Assembly (NCBI GenBank): GCA_949152475.1 | Contig: OX424569.1 | Span: forward strand, 34,240,480-34,304,479 | DNA length: 64,000 nucleotides | Source of the DNA: Terebella lapidaria | Lineage: Eukaryota > Annelida > Polychaeta > Terebellida > Terebellidae | Reading direction: 5' to 3' | Shown: one piece after another, positions 29,570 to 41,215 of the stretch | Numbering within the stretch: position 1 is the stretch's first letter | Layout of the letters: each line of letters starts with the position of its first letter | The notes under the pieces: generated by a model | Told to the model about the DNA's origin: nothing | Database searches by the model: none | The model's input: only the letters and a program-made list of their open reading frames with translations | Position numbers and translations under genes: made by a program

Positions 29570-31974
29570 CAGATTCGGGTGTGTCACATGTTGGATAACA
29601 CAAGTCGTAGTGGAAGTGGTTCAGCAGGACCAGAGGACTCCCAAACTGGTTATGGGAGGTCAGGAAAGCTCAGAGAATAACAATAATTTTGCTTGAACAA
29701 AGAGCACCAGTCATCTGAATGAGCAGATTTCATAGAGATAGAATACTTAGAACATTCACCGTCTATTCTGATATAAGGGGTGGCTGTAGGATATTTTGTT
29801 GTTTGTTCCATGGATTCAGCTGACGTTTTGTGCTGCTAATGTTGTACTTATTCCAGGAAGGACATTACATGCCTGCAGTATCATGAGTATTGTCCGGTGT
29901 CTGATATCAGTCGGGTTTGAAGTTATAGTTACTTACATTTACACATGTTTCCTCAATAGTGAGGTCGCTCTTATGTCCTGTAGCTTGGGAACGGGGACTA
30001 TACGACTGTCATCTATCTAGAGTATATTATACTGTCGGTATCATTCATAATCACGGATCACTGAGATCGTATTGTGGTCCCAGTTTAGCGATAAATTCTG
30101 TTCCAATGTATGTACATGTATTATCATACAGTGCCACTTCGATGTGGAATAAAAGGATCCAGTTCCAACTTGTGTTGCTGTTGTACAAGCCCAGAGCGGC
30201 CCAAGTAATGTATGCTGCTTGTTCATCTATATTCGATGAAGATTAAAAAGCTACATTTTTAGTGTAATTGAACGAATTAAACGAGTAATATTACGGAACA
30301 GAACAAGGTACTTGGCCCCCAGAACGGCATCTCACATGCTGTGTCTAATCTACTGGTCATAAACCGATAACAGCCTACAACCATAGCATACATAGTGTGT
30401 TACTTGTTTGGCGACTTAGATTGGAGGAGTCGTATAAATATACAAAGCAGCTGGGGCATTGTAATAGGCCTCCAGACGTAACATCGTCTTCACTAATTTA
30501 ACACGCCTTCATACAACAATACATAAAAAAACACTTTTGAAAACAATATCGGAAGGTATTTGACAATATGCTGGACTTTCAAGACTGATAGTCGTTTTGT
30601 AGCTATGGACAAAACGTGTATTGTCTATTTAAAATATTAACACACATTTTTATGTTGTGCTCTTCCTTCTGGTGAAGCTAACATACAAATACATAATACG
30701 TCAACATCACTGATCGTATATTAGGCAAAAAGCTTAAAGTTAGAATCAATTTTAAAATCAGCCAAATTGAGCATTCTTGTTTGTCACGCAAACTTGACAG
30801 ATACTCAGAAAATTGCCGTTAATCGTGCATAAAAACAATGAATAGAGAATTATCGGCCTGCCTACATTGCCGGTTGCCACAGTATCTAGACAAATACCAA
30901 TTACATCATCAGACTGTGTATAGAACTCGCCCGCAAGCGGGTCGCTTAGAGGAAAAAAATGATGCGCACGAATTTGAATCTTGATTTGGAAACTCAATTT
31001 AGGCACATAATACACATTTTCAGACCCAAATTTGTACGATTTCTCATCCTATAGACAAAATAAAGCTATCGCAGAATGAAAAAATTTTGTCAATTCTAAA
31101 AGTGATTATAGCTTTAATACTCATCAATACCTATGCAATGAAGAACCCCGATGCTTGTAGCACAAGTACACGTTATCGGATTAAGTTGAAGAGCAAGAAT
31201 ACTCAACAGAACAGAACAGAATTCATTTATCTTATGTAACAAAAACAACAATGGAATAACAAAACACTTTCAACTTAGGTTTGTACATAGGCGGGACGCC
31301 AGAGGAGTTATCCACTCATCGAGCTGGCGACTACGGAGCCTCTGAGAGGACATGGAAGAAATATTTTTAGCACATTGTTAGCACAATTTTCCTTGTTTGG
31401 AGCGGTAAAACTAGCACGTTTGTTACGTTCCATTTTTTGACTGCATCTTAAGTTCTAACAATCATACGCATTTATTTTCCGCTGTCCTAATTTGTCGCTA
31501 ATTTTTCGCTCGCAAAGTGCGGAAGATTGAGTACCGTGGTATTGGCAATGTGTAAAAGTCAGAATGGGTTCCGAATTCAAAACCGCCGTCTTCAACATTG
31601 ACAATTAAGTGGTTATGAATATACCGACGGTACTCAAATTTATCGGAAACTTCTCATATGATATATTGTCGCATATTTGTACATTATTGAAAACAACTTT
31701 ACGAATATATTGAATTTTGGGCCAAATAGAAAACGGTGCTGAATTTTATGGACACCTTGCTTTTTTTTTTTTTTTTTTTTTTTTAATGGGCCTACTCGAT
31801 CAGGAACTCGACATTCTTATGGGCGTACTCGATCAGTGTTCATACGAACTATACCGTACCGATTGCTTTCACATCCGTATTCGTCCGGCATGGACATCGT
31901 AGGCCTATATAATATGCGCATGGGATTAAATTGAAAACAGAAATGATCGCGCTTTTGACTTCTGTCATCCTGGG
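29570..31974. other. Intergenic stretch, no gene recognised
   Basis: AT-rich. It contains a possible minus-strand non-LTR retrotransposon 3' end (31195-31375) and a T24 run (31761-31784). No gene is supported. Confidence 0.5.
31195..31375 (-). mobile_element. Possible non-LTR retrotransposon 3' end
   Basis: On the minus strand a short frame ending WITPLASRLCTNLS and a stop is followed by an AT-rich tail and then repeated TTCTG units. Pentamer tails of this kind end some LINEs and SINEs. This is weak evidence with no full domain. Confidence 0.3.
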
Positions 31975-33610
31975 AGATCTGGTGCTTTGCATCAGGCATG
32001 ATTCTTGTCAATTCTATATTAGTCTCTGGAGTGTTTCCTTCTCGGTGGTCAGAAGGCATTATCTCTCCTTTACACAAGAGAGGCTCGCGAGCGGAAGTAA
32101 AAACACTATATAGAGGTATATCTTTATTATGCAGTCTTGGAAAGGTACGTCACAGGTATGTCACATGTATTTACGAAAATACTGAATAATTGTTTGGTTA
32201 AATGGGCTGGCGAGGCTGAAATCCTTGATGAAGGTCAAGCTGCATACAGAGGTGGTCGCTCTACTATCGACAATATTTTTACTCTATATGGTGTTATTCG
32301 AGAATATCTCAATTAACGTGGCGGAAGATTTTATTGTTGCTTCATCGATTTCTCAAGGGCGTTCGATTCGCTACCGCACAGTCACCTACAGACTAATTAA
32401 CAATGGACTGCACGGAAATTTCCTAACAATTTATACGTTCTATGTACTCACAGCTGAAGTCGTGTGTCAAGACGCCTGAAGGGTTGTCAAACTTTTTTCA
32501 TTGTAGTATTGGAACAAGACAAAATTGTATATTAATGAATTGGTTTCCATGTGTGAATGTAAATTGTGATGGGATATATTTAAATGAGTCTTATCCGTCT
32601 GTTTATTTTTCAATGTATGCAGATGATGTCACATTATTCAACGACACGGTTGGTAAACTGCAAAAACAGTTGAATGTTCTATATGAATTTTGTCAGAAAT
32701 ATATGTTGACTGTAAATCTCAAAAGTAATATAGTGGTTTTCCGAAATGGTGGTATTATTCGCAAGAATGAAATTTTTTTTTTATAATAATAATGAAATCA
32801 AATGTTGTACATATTACAAGTATCTTGGTTTGATGTTTTCATCATCTTCTGAATGGTCTGTTGCTCTACAGACTGTTGCTCAGCAAGCTGGCAGAGCGTT
32901 GCAAACGATATATATGGTGTTCGAAAAGTATGCAGTGTTCTATCATTTCGACTATATTTTAAATTATTTCACAAACTTATAATACCTATTTTGCTATATG
33001 GTTCAGAGGTATGGAGATATGAAGTGGGCAAGAATATCGAGGAAATTCGAAAAAAATTTGTTAATATGTTTTGGGAGTTACACGAAATACAACAAACTGT
33101 GCAGTTCTTGGAGAATGAACGCACTCCGTTGTCTGTACTTTAAATGTATAAATGTATCAAATACCGGATTCGCCTAGTTCAGGTCTAATGACATACATGA
33201 CAAACCCAAGTTGGATACTTATCGTACATTCAAGTTTGATTTGATAAGTGAAAAATATTTGCACTGTGTTAAAATTATGAGTCACAGGAAAGCTTTGTCC
33301 AGGTTCCACTGTTCCAATCACAGATTGGCTGTGGAAAAATTCAGGGGTATTTCGAATAGACATGTCAATATTGCCTTAAGTCTAGACATATATTAATCTT
33401 GGAAAATGAATATCACTTTGTCATGATCTGCCCTCTGTATGACCATCTACGGCACAACTTACTGTCATGTTATATACCAGTTAATTCTCTTTCTGTAGTC
33501 GTTTCTCTTATGTCATCAACCAGTGAACATGTTCTCATAAACCTTGCCTCATATACATATCATGCATTGAAAGCACATAGTGAATTCATGAGACCTGAAA
33601 AATAATGTAT
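31975..33610 (+). pseudogene. Decayed LINE ORF2 (reverse transcriptase) fragment
   Basis: Broken reading frames on the plus strand follow the order of a non-LTR reverse transcriptase. They begin with VSGVFPSRWSEGIISPLHKRG and then YRGISLL. Next come a Gln-Ala-Ala-Tyr-Arg-Gly segment and STIDNIFTLYGVIREY across a frameshift. Then come CFIDFSRAFDS, the catalytic block FSMYADDVTLF and the thumb-like YYKYLGLMFSS. Further on are LYGSEVWRYE and ENEYHFVMICPLYDHLR. Several frameshifts and stops separate these pieces, so no function remains. The style fits a Jockey/CR1-like LINE, but I cannot fix the clade. No apurinic endonuclease region was found upstream. Confidence 0.8.
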
Positions 33611-34473
33611 GTGCACTCGTTTGTCCATCGTTTATGTATCTGATGTGTGCTATGGCCATGTTGTACTTCATTGACTAATAATACAAAAAAATTACAGTGT
33701 AACAGCATAGCAAGTGTATATTTAGCAAGAGCATGGTTCGTCAACTCAGACTGTGTACATGACAAGCACTAGCATTTAATTTCAATGTTCTAGATTTAAT
33801 AAAATATATGTTACTGGCGACCGGTGTATTTGAGTATTCACACAATATGGCACACAAAGTACACGTACATTATCACTCATGGCGAAACAGGATAGAAAAT
33901 ATATATACAACATAATAGTCCTTTCGATGTATCCGCGACTGGAGACTGTTATACGGAATGACGTAATCATGACGTCACTTATCAAACAGAGCAGACAAGA
34001 ACGATCGAGTGATAAACACTCAAATCTACACCTGTAATTATGCAGAATTGTGCTACTTTGAGTGCCAGTTGCGTGATTATGACCTCACATTTCGAACAGC
34101 GCTTGTTCAGTGAACAACACTTCTTTCGTGAAGTACGCGTGCCAACAAATTGGAAAGGCATCTTGTCGTGTTTCAATAGAGTAATGAGGGTAATTAGACA
34201 ATACAAATTGGCATGCCAGTAGTTGTAAGCTATTTATTCATCTGTAGAATAGCTCAATTAAAACAATAGACGCTCGGAGAGTTACAAATGTTTCCAATGT
34301 TCCTGTTACATGTATTTAAAGCCTTCCCGTACCGATTTTTCTGTTTTAATTCACTCAACAAGGATTCAAATAGATTCACATGCTAAAAGTATTTATTCAT
34401 TTATTTATTTAAGTCTCACCCGGTAAATATATCGCAGAAGTACCATAACCATTCTACAGAATTGAGAATCAGA
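33611..34473. other. Intergenic stretch, no gene recognised
   Basis: No gene or bounded repeat is supported between the decayed LINE and the TTAA-flanked transposon. Confidence 0.5.
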
Positions 34474-34477
34474 TTAA

Positions 34478-34642
34478 AGCTGGACTAATGGTATTTAAGG
34501 AGACAAGAGAGATTTAAAAAAATATATGTCGGCACATGTACCGCATGTGTCCAGGCGGTACTGCACCCGTGAGATTACCGAACATTTCCGAAGTACCATC
34601 GGCTAGTTTCGGCCGCCCTCGGCGTTTGCTCCAAAGAGCTCC
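34478..34642 (+). repeat. Left terminal inverted repeat of the TTAA transposon
   Basis: Starts AGCTGGACTAATGG after TTAA. It is roughly 70 percent alike to the reverse complement of 50741-50903 by eye, with exact blocks such as CGGCACATGTACCGCATGTG. Confidence 0.75.
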
Positions 34643-35583
34643 GCTCACAAAGTGCAACCGGTCGATATAAAACTCGCCTGTCGTCATGTGGTATAGTCCA
34701 GTTCAACTCACGATACTCTGGGCTGCAACACCACGCTGCACTCCCGGTGAATGCATATCCCCCATACTGCTTGTCAACAGCAGATATTTTATATCGTTAG
34801 AATATGATGCATAAACCATCATATTGCCTAAATCTATCTCCGAAATGGAAATAAATAAACACGATATATTCGACATGTCAATTGTTTACATAAAGTATCA
34901 CACACAGATTCATAACAGAATGTACATCACAATTGAGAAATTGGCCCATGTTCTCCCGTCGGATTACAACTCAACAGGCTTGAGTTGTAATCTAGCGGGA
35001 TTACTATTGTTGGGCAATATTTGTTAGGCTTTAGGCTTCGCTTTCCAGAATAAAGCTCATCAACTATGATTTGCGATTAGACAATTATGTATACATTTCA
35101 TTGCCAATCAGTGTTTAGTGTACAAAATGTATTGTATCCGTAATTGGTTATAGTCATAGTCTACTTTCTAACAAACATCATTGACAGTGAGTATTATTTG
35201 TATAATTATGCTATCGCACTGTATAAAAGATACACAGCCTAGACATAGTACGCACAGTAATAGTATTTGGGGCGGGGGTGCTACTGTTAGCATCCCGAAA
35301 TACAACTGTATGAACGGTAGTGGTCAACTGTGCCAACGAATAAGTGGTATGTATGGACGATTGATACATCATATCACACAAGTTGGTAATGTACATTGAA
35401 ACGGAATGGAGTACATATGTAAAATTATTTCATAGTACAGTAATACCACCAAAATCCACCTTTTTAGCGTTCCCATTTAGGTATATCGATATATGCTTTA
35501 GCGGCAACAGCCCAAGTGTTTCCGTGTTGACATGTACGCACAAATGACACGCTTCATTGAACGGTACTGGGGCCTTATATACT
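34643..35583 (+). other. Non-coding left part of the TTAA transposon
   Basis: Nothing coding is recognised between the left terminal repeat and the 456-bp internal repeat. Confidence 0.5.
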
Positions 35584-36039
35584 GGCATCACGCCACAATA
35601 AGATCTGCATTGGTGGCAATGATAACGAAAAAAAATATTAAAAAAAAACGAGTCCACAAAAAACTTCCATATAACATGATTAGCGAGATCATTACCTTGG
35701 AACAAAATAATATCAGATTCGTGCAAATTCGCCGTCGAAAATTTGTTTAAATGTCCCTCGAGTGACAGTACCGTTCAAATCACATGTCTTCTGGCGCGCA
35801 TTGACACAAAAGCAAGGTGCTTGTTTACAAAATTTCTATATTTTTGTTTTATAGCCAAAGATTACAAATTTGCATTTGCCTGATCAACAGTTGAACACAC
35901 AACACATTTCTGACCAGAAAACACTGATATCCCACACATTTCCCTGACATTTCTCACCTTTCTCCACAAGATTTACTTTCTTTAAGCCGATTTATAGCCC
36001 ACGACGAGTGGTGTTATTCCGCAATAGTGGTGTGATCCC
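35584..36039 (+). repeat. 456-bp internal repeat R1 (MITE-like)
   Basis: Nearly identical, in direct orientation, to 50262-50717. Its own ends form a short imperfect inverted repeat (GGCATCACGCCACAAT against GGGATCACACCACTAT). It could be a MITE present twice, or a subterminal repeat belonging to the transposon. Confidence 0.8.
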
Positions 36040-36878
36040 TAATAGGTATTGAACATACAGAGATGACAAATGTAATATGGCTATTATTTATCACTATTGT
36101 ATTGGCAATTGAATTGTCAGACCGAAAATTTGATATCGAATCGACCCGACGTGCAAAACACATAGTCGTATAGGCACCGTGAGCGAATGAGGGAAGGGAC
36201 GGCATGCTGCAGCACCACATATGGCATACTGATACTCAACATTCATCCTGGTCATGTATCCAGATGCTTTGAGATTTCATGATTTTTATTTTACCTGAGC
36301 ACATTGTGGTATCAACACTTCATGATAACTATATGTTTTAGTTGATTGTTTAATTGCAGTAATTATCATTAATATTTTACAACATGCCCTATTTTACCCT
36401 AAAATGCCTACTTCTTACCGAATTTGAACTGAAATAACTTCCGACGCAAGGTCTCAGATTTCACGAAAAAGTTTTTTTTATATAATTTTACCATCGAAAA
36501 GTATCACTGATAGTGAACATGCAGAATATTGTGTGAAAATAAAAAAATATAAGCATTTTAGTTTTTTTCCTGACAGTGAAAATTTGGAGCTTGTCCGTCA
36601 TAGTGCACCCGTACATAACATGAGAACTTCAAACTTGCAATATTTAAATTATTACAATAGCAGCTTTCTAGGTTCTGGATCAATGTGAAATGCCAATATA
36701 CATCGGACACAGAAAACATGTACATGTCCCAGATCTGTCACTTTACGATAAACATCATTAATCAGACAAACCTAACACATACAGTACTATGGGACAAGTG
36801 AAAAACAGTCATTCCAACTAAATCTCCACATCAGGATACTTGTGTTTGATACCAAAGTGAAATTATTATTTAAGCAAT
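36040..36878 (+). other. Upstream region of the transposase gene
   Basis: AT-rich, no open frame supported. It presumably contains the transposase promoter, but no clear TATA box was chosen. Confidence 0.4.
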
Positions 36879-38574
36879 ATGGCTAAATCAGCTATTGTAA
36901 AGGCGAGGAACAAAGATGGCAGGTTCAGGAAAGACATGACCACCAGAGCTCATCACCAACTTGTTAACAAGGGTCATTTCAAGAAAGGTGTTCGGGCCAA
37001 GCGACATAGGATGGCAGCTCACAGTCTGATCAAAAGCTGTGAAAACAGGAGAATTGAGCGACTCACCAGTAGCGTATTCCAGCGTGTAGCGAAGATGTCA
37101 CCTGGTGGAGTACTATACGGGCCTGATGCCGAGAACCGCCCAGGACCGGCAATGCTGTTGAGACCGCGTCAGAGTACGGAGCCAGATGTCTCCACCGCGT
37201 ACCTGACGGAAGAGGGAGAGAATGATGAAATGAGGCTGGTCAACAACAACAAGGCAGCTGAAATGTGGAACATGGCATTCACTGAACATACACACACAGG
37301 AGAATGTGACAGGCCATATCTGAAAGTTGACCGAGAGATAAAGCGGGGGCTCGGCTGGAAGCAGTCATTGGCCTGTGCCAACTGCTCATACACCTCGGGT
37401 ATGTTCAAGTTGTATACAGAGGTCAAATCCAACAAGCGAGGGCCTAAACGTGCCTCATGCAATGTTGGATTACAAGTTGGTCTCCAAGACACTCCGATCA
37501 GCAATACGAAAGCCCGCATGTTGATTGCATCAACCAATACTCCGCCATCAGCACTGAGTGCTATGCAACGCATGTCGAACAGCGTAGGGAAGGCCATCCG
37601 AACCTTGAATATGAGGGACATGAGGGCAAGACGACGTGAAGCTGGTGACATCAACGTGCTGCGAGGGCTGAACCGAGATGCTGCGGTAAACATATCTTTT
37701 GATGTTCGATATGACAGCACGACAATCGGAAGCCGCCACAAGATGGGTCAGAATGCTTCGCAGGCAGTTGGTATCGCCGTCGAAAATCAGACCACTCAGA
37801 AGCAAATCATTGGGGTCCATATGGACAACAAGCTATGCTGGGTTGGTTCATGGTTTCGCAATAGGGGCTTCAATGTTCAGTGTCCAGGTCATCCTGACTG
37901 CACAGCCAATGTGAATCCTGATGATCCGTTATCAGAGAGGCACATTGGTGAAAGCATTGTTGAAGACCTGGCTGACTCCGGCTTGCTTGTGCAGTACGTG
38001 ACCACTGACGGAGACGGCCGCGGTGCTGAGGGTGTGAAAGCTGCCATGGAGAACAAGTTTCCCAGCTGCCACGTGGAAAGACAGGCAGACACCACTCACC
38101 TGGGGCAGTCAGTGTTCCGTCAAACCATTCAAGCCAAATTCAGTGATGCCATGTTCCCGGGGTCCAGTGCGGAAAGACGGAAAGAACAGCAAAAGATCCT
38201 GGGCCTGGACCTGAAGACGCGATGTCATGCCATCATGAATCGTATGCATCAGGATTATGCAGGTGACATGCATGCTATCGCCAAGAAGATGCCTGCAGTT
38301 ATGAGTACAACACTCGACTGCTATAGTGGAGACTGTAGTGGATGCAGGTACACTGGCATAGTTTGCAATGGAGGCAAGAAAAACTGTTGGTGGCGCCGGT
38401 CACCGTACCTGTGGAACTGCGGTTTGAGGAGCCTAGCAGTCAGTGACGATGACCGGGCAATTCTGAGGGCGCTACTGAATCTCAGACTAGGGGTTGAGGC
38501 ACTGAGAATAACCAAACACAACACCAACACAAACAAAAATGAGGCAGTCAACAGGGGAATAAGTGTCAGCCTAC
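36879..38574 (+). CDS. Mutator-like transposase, N-terminal part (interrupted)
   Basis: ATG at 36879. The frame encodes 565 codons before LTR element 3 interrupts it. A basic N-terminus (MAKSAIVKARNKDGRFRKD) precedes the catalytic domain. FDVRYDSTTIGS near residue 270 fits the first Asp motif, and VTTDGDGRGAEGV near residue 374 fits the conserved DGD motif. HLGQSVFRQ and RCHAIMNR helices, a Cys-rich insertion (YSGDCSGCRYTGIVC) and NTNKNEAVNR near residue 550 (the Glu/Asn motif) follow. This order matches the Mutator-like transposase domain common in mollusc and arthropod proteins. The insertion falls just after the NEAVNR motif; reading past it enters the LTR and stops at 38657. The gene is inactive as it stands. 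Confidence 0.8.
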
Positions 38575-39079
38575 TGTTGTGCCATGCGGTTTTACGATAT
38601 GGCCGAACGGTGGGCCGCAAAGCACACCAAGTTCAAGGGAAAAATACACAAAGGTAACTCACGCTTGTCAGTCGCCGTGCAGTTTCCCTCACACACACAC
38701 AGCGTTGTCAGGTTAGCAGTAGCAGGCAGCTAGTAGACTCGAGTCTGTCCGCACGTGGAACTCCAGTCGTCTCACGTCCGTAGCCGAAGTCTGCCCGTGG
38801 ATTTCTCTGTAGTATCTGCCCGTGATGAATAGACGCCCCGAACATTTATTGCAAGATGACCACTCCTATCTTGACCGGCGTGTTCACCGACGTGGAGACA
38901 AGTCACACAGGCCGGTTCACTGAGGCGTGAACAAGTCACTCGGGGATCTTCGTTATAGCCGAACCCGGCCGAATCAAGGTTCGTCAGTTTCCGGACTACT
39001 CCGTGATGACTGGTTGTACTTCTTGACTACACACCGACATCATAAATAATAGACATTTTTACGATCAAAATCTACAACA
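38575..39079 (-). repeat. 3' LTR of element 3 (505 bp)
   Basis: Appears identical to 48489-48993. In element orientation it contains GCAATAAATG, a candidate polyadenylation signal. The interrupted transposase frame runs about 80 bp into this LTR before a stop. Confidence 0.95.
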
Positions 39080-39093
39080 CACTTCCCCTTTTT
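39080..39093 (-). other. Polypurine tract of element 3
   Basis: On the minus strand AAAAAGGGGAAGTG directly abuts the 3' LTR. Confidence 0.8.
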
Positions 39094-39475
39094 GAAGAAA
39101 CCCCCTTGATATTAAACATGTTGAAAGGATTTATTTGGTGATTTGATAAAAATAGTGTGATATGTATATTAAAACCAGCTTTTACGATGAACTTCACACA
39201 GAAGGGCTACGGGTTGTATACAACAACCTGTAGAGCCTTCTCATACACACTAACACACTCACAGCCACACAAGTAAACACACAACTAAGATCAGCATTCC
39301 GGAAGCCTACCGCGAACACTAAACAACTGAAGCCACAATTTGGGAAGATTAATTATCCAACCGGAAAAACCTTAACTTGGAATACACTTAAAACTACCCA
39401 AAACCCAACTCCACTTAACAGCGCATGTAAACCGGGTCGTATACTACGTCCTAATTCACATGCTTCCCAACCCGA

Positions 39476-40975
39476 CTAATAATCTAACCGATAAAACTGG
39501 CTAGCTGCCCGGCGAGTCCGACAAACTACCAACGACAACGGGAGGTGCTTGATCCGGGCTACCTCAGTGGCAAATGGTTTCAGGCTCCAGGGACCAGTGG
39601 CCAGCAGTGGGGCATCACTTTCAAGTATGAGGCGATCAAGCGCACACTGCTGAACCACAGCTGCTGTGTCGGGGTGACTGAAGACCTTGGAACCGACCCC
39701 GATAAACAATTTGAAGGTCCGGGACCACTTATGGAAAAGCACGAGGGAACCACAGAAACAGTGAATATAAACAGGATATCCCTGGGGCAAAACATCTGTA
39801 GCGATACGGTACAGGTCGTCATAAGCGTCCCAAGAATCTTCCTTGTCTCGGCAGTGAAATACAACCGGGAGCACTTTGACCTTAGCAAGATCTAGAGCCT
39901 CTCTAAGATATCTTTCCTGTGCCGCCTTCTGCTCATCCGTGCGGTGCCTGGAGTAATCGATCCCGACCTCACCTATGGCTACACACTTAGGGTGATCAGC
40001 CAGCTGATGGAGCTCTCGAATAAGATCGGAACACGGACTAGATGCCACATGAGGGTGAACCCCAACAGAAACACTTATCTCCGGTGATTTATTCACAACT
40101 GACATTATCCCGAGACTGTGGGGAAAATTCAAACTCGCCACAAACGCAACCACGTCGAGGAAATTGGAATTCTGCCGACATACACTCTTAGCGTGAGCCA
40201 GATCGCGATATCGGCTCGAAATCATCATCCGGTCGAGGTGACAGTGTCCGTCTATAGCAAGCAACGGGGGATCCGGGAAAATTTTAACTTGACCCTGCCT
40301 CGAGACAGAAACGGCTAGACCGGGGTCTGGCAACAGCTGTACAAGTTCAAATAAGACATGCCAGTTCGTGAGCGATGATAATTTGTTGGGAGGGCTGATC
40401 TGATACAGCGGAATAACATCCTGGCCGGTTCGCATGTCAAAAAGTGCTGCCATATCCAAATCAACAGACGAGAACTGATAATTTTTTGGCGTAACGGGGA
40501 AATGAACCTGTGAATATTCCAACAACCCCTCATGACCTCCCTGAATACCCAGCTGACCTTCAAGAAATTCAAAGAATCCAAACAAAAGCTTTAACCATAA
40601 CTCGACATGAAGATCGCTAAAGTAGCCGTCGACAGGGTTATCGTCATGGCGATTGGATCCTGCTCCGTGTTTCATCCGGTCGAAACTCATGCTTCCTTCG
40701 CTGGTTTCACAAATAAAACAGGACCTATCGGGGAGCACATACCAGGGCAAATGCTTCTGTAGCGCATGTCTTTTAATAGACGTTCCCGCTGACTGGGTGC
40801 ACAAAGGACAAGTTTTCTTCTTGTTTTTCGTTTTCTTGGAAGCCCCCTCCCCCTTCCTCTTCGAAGACTCCACCTCAGCCTCCTCCTCTTCCACGACCTG
40901 CAAAGGTTTCACCTCTTCCCCCTCTACCTCCTCTTCGTAATCAGGGACAAAATTTGCTTCGTCTTGGGAATCCAT
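39476..40975 (-). CDS. TatD-family nuclease with N-terminal zinc finger (element 3 accessory ORF)
   Basis: 499 codons from the ATG at 40975 (MDSQDEANF). Residues 1-55 are acidic then basic. A C2H2-like finger follows (C56, C59, H70, H75), and CFIC at 86-89 may start a second. Residues 240-499 form a TatD-type metal-dependent hydrolase (TIM barrel). The ligands are all present: H244 and H246 in DGHCHLD, E336 in AIGEVGID, H374 in FHCRD, H405 in YIHCFCG and D454 in LESDAP. SVGVHPH and EQKAAQERYLREALDLA also fit the family. TatD proteins are DNases or exonucleases acting in DNA turnover and repair. It occupies the post-pol position where retroviruses carry env. The role in the element is unknown; processing of cDNA ends is a guess. 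Confidence 0.9.
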   Translation of the reverse strand: MDSQDEANFVPDYEEEVEGEEVKPLQVVEEEEAEVESSKRKGEGASKKTKNKKKTCPLCTQSAGTSIKRHALQKHLPWYVLPDRSCFICETSEGSMSFDRMKHGAGSNRHDDNPVDGYFSDLHVELWLKLLFGFFEFLEGQLGIQGGHEGLLEYSQVHFPVTPKNYQFSSVDLDMAALFDMRTGQDVIPLYQISPPNKLSSLTNWHVLFELVQLLPDPGLAVSVSRQGQVKIFPDPPLLAIDGHCHLDRMMISSRYRDLAHAKSVCRQNSNFLDVVAFVASLNFPHSLGIMSVVNKSPEISVSVGVHPHVASSPCSDLIRELHQLADHPKCVAIGEVGIDYSRHRTDEQKAAQERYLREALDLAKVKVLPVVFHCRDKEDSWDAYDDLYRIATDVLPQGYPVYIHCFCGSLVLFHKWSRTFKLFIGVGSKVFSHPDTAAVVQQCALDRLILESDAPLLATGPWSLKPFATEVARIKHLPLSLVVCRTRRAASQFYRLDY

Positions 40976-41094
40976 ACTAAGATCTGTAATAAGCAAATAT
41001 TAACACCCCAAAGAAACCATGAAACAAACAAATCTTTTCCTAACTTAACGCCACCACCGAAGAGAGAGAAATATCATATATACAAGGAACATGT

Positions 41095-41194
41095 CAGACA
41101 ATATACCACTGTCTGAGAATCCTACCTTATTCAGTTATATACAAATTCCAAATAACACATCAGTGTGAACTGTCGGACAATATACCACTGTCTG
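41095..41194 (-). repeat. Duplicated palindromic motif before the TatD-like ORF
   Basis: Two 21-bp copies (41095-41115 and 41174-41194) of CAGACA-N9-TGTCTG type lie in the 240-bp spacer between pol and the TatD-like ORF. A diverged third copy lies in pol coding sequence at 42847-42867. They could be protein-binding sites or RNA hairpins. Confidence 0.7.
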
Positions 41195-41215
41195 AAAGCT
41201 CAATTCTACATACAA

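Noticed and set aside
31717..31902. Small gene containing a poly-Phe stretch
   Set aside because: An artefact of the T24 run.
34824..35027. Small plus-strand gene within the left part of the TTAA transposon
   Set aside because: No domain, no supporting signals, AT-rich context.
36879..38657. Complete 592-codon transposase ending at 38657
   Set aside because: The last 27 or so codons are translated LTR sequence; the true frame continues at 48998.
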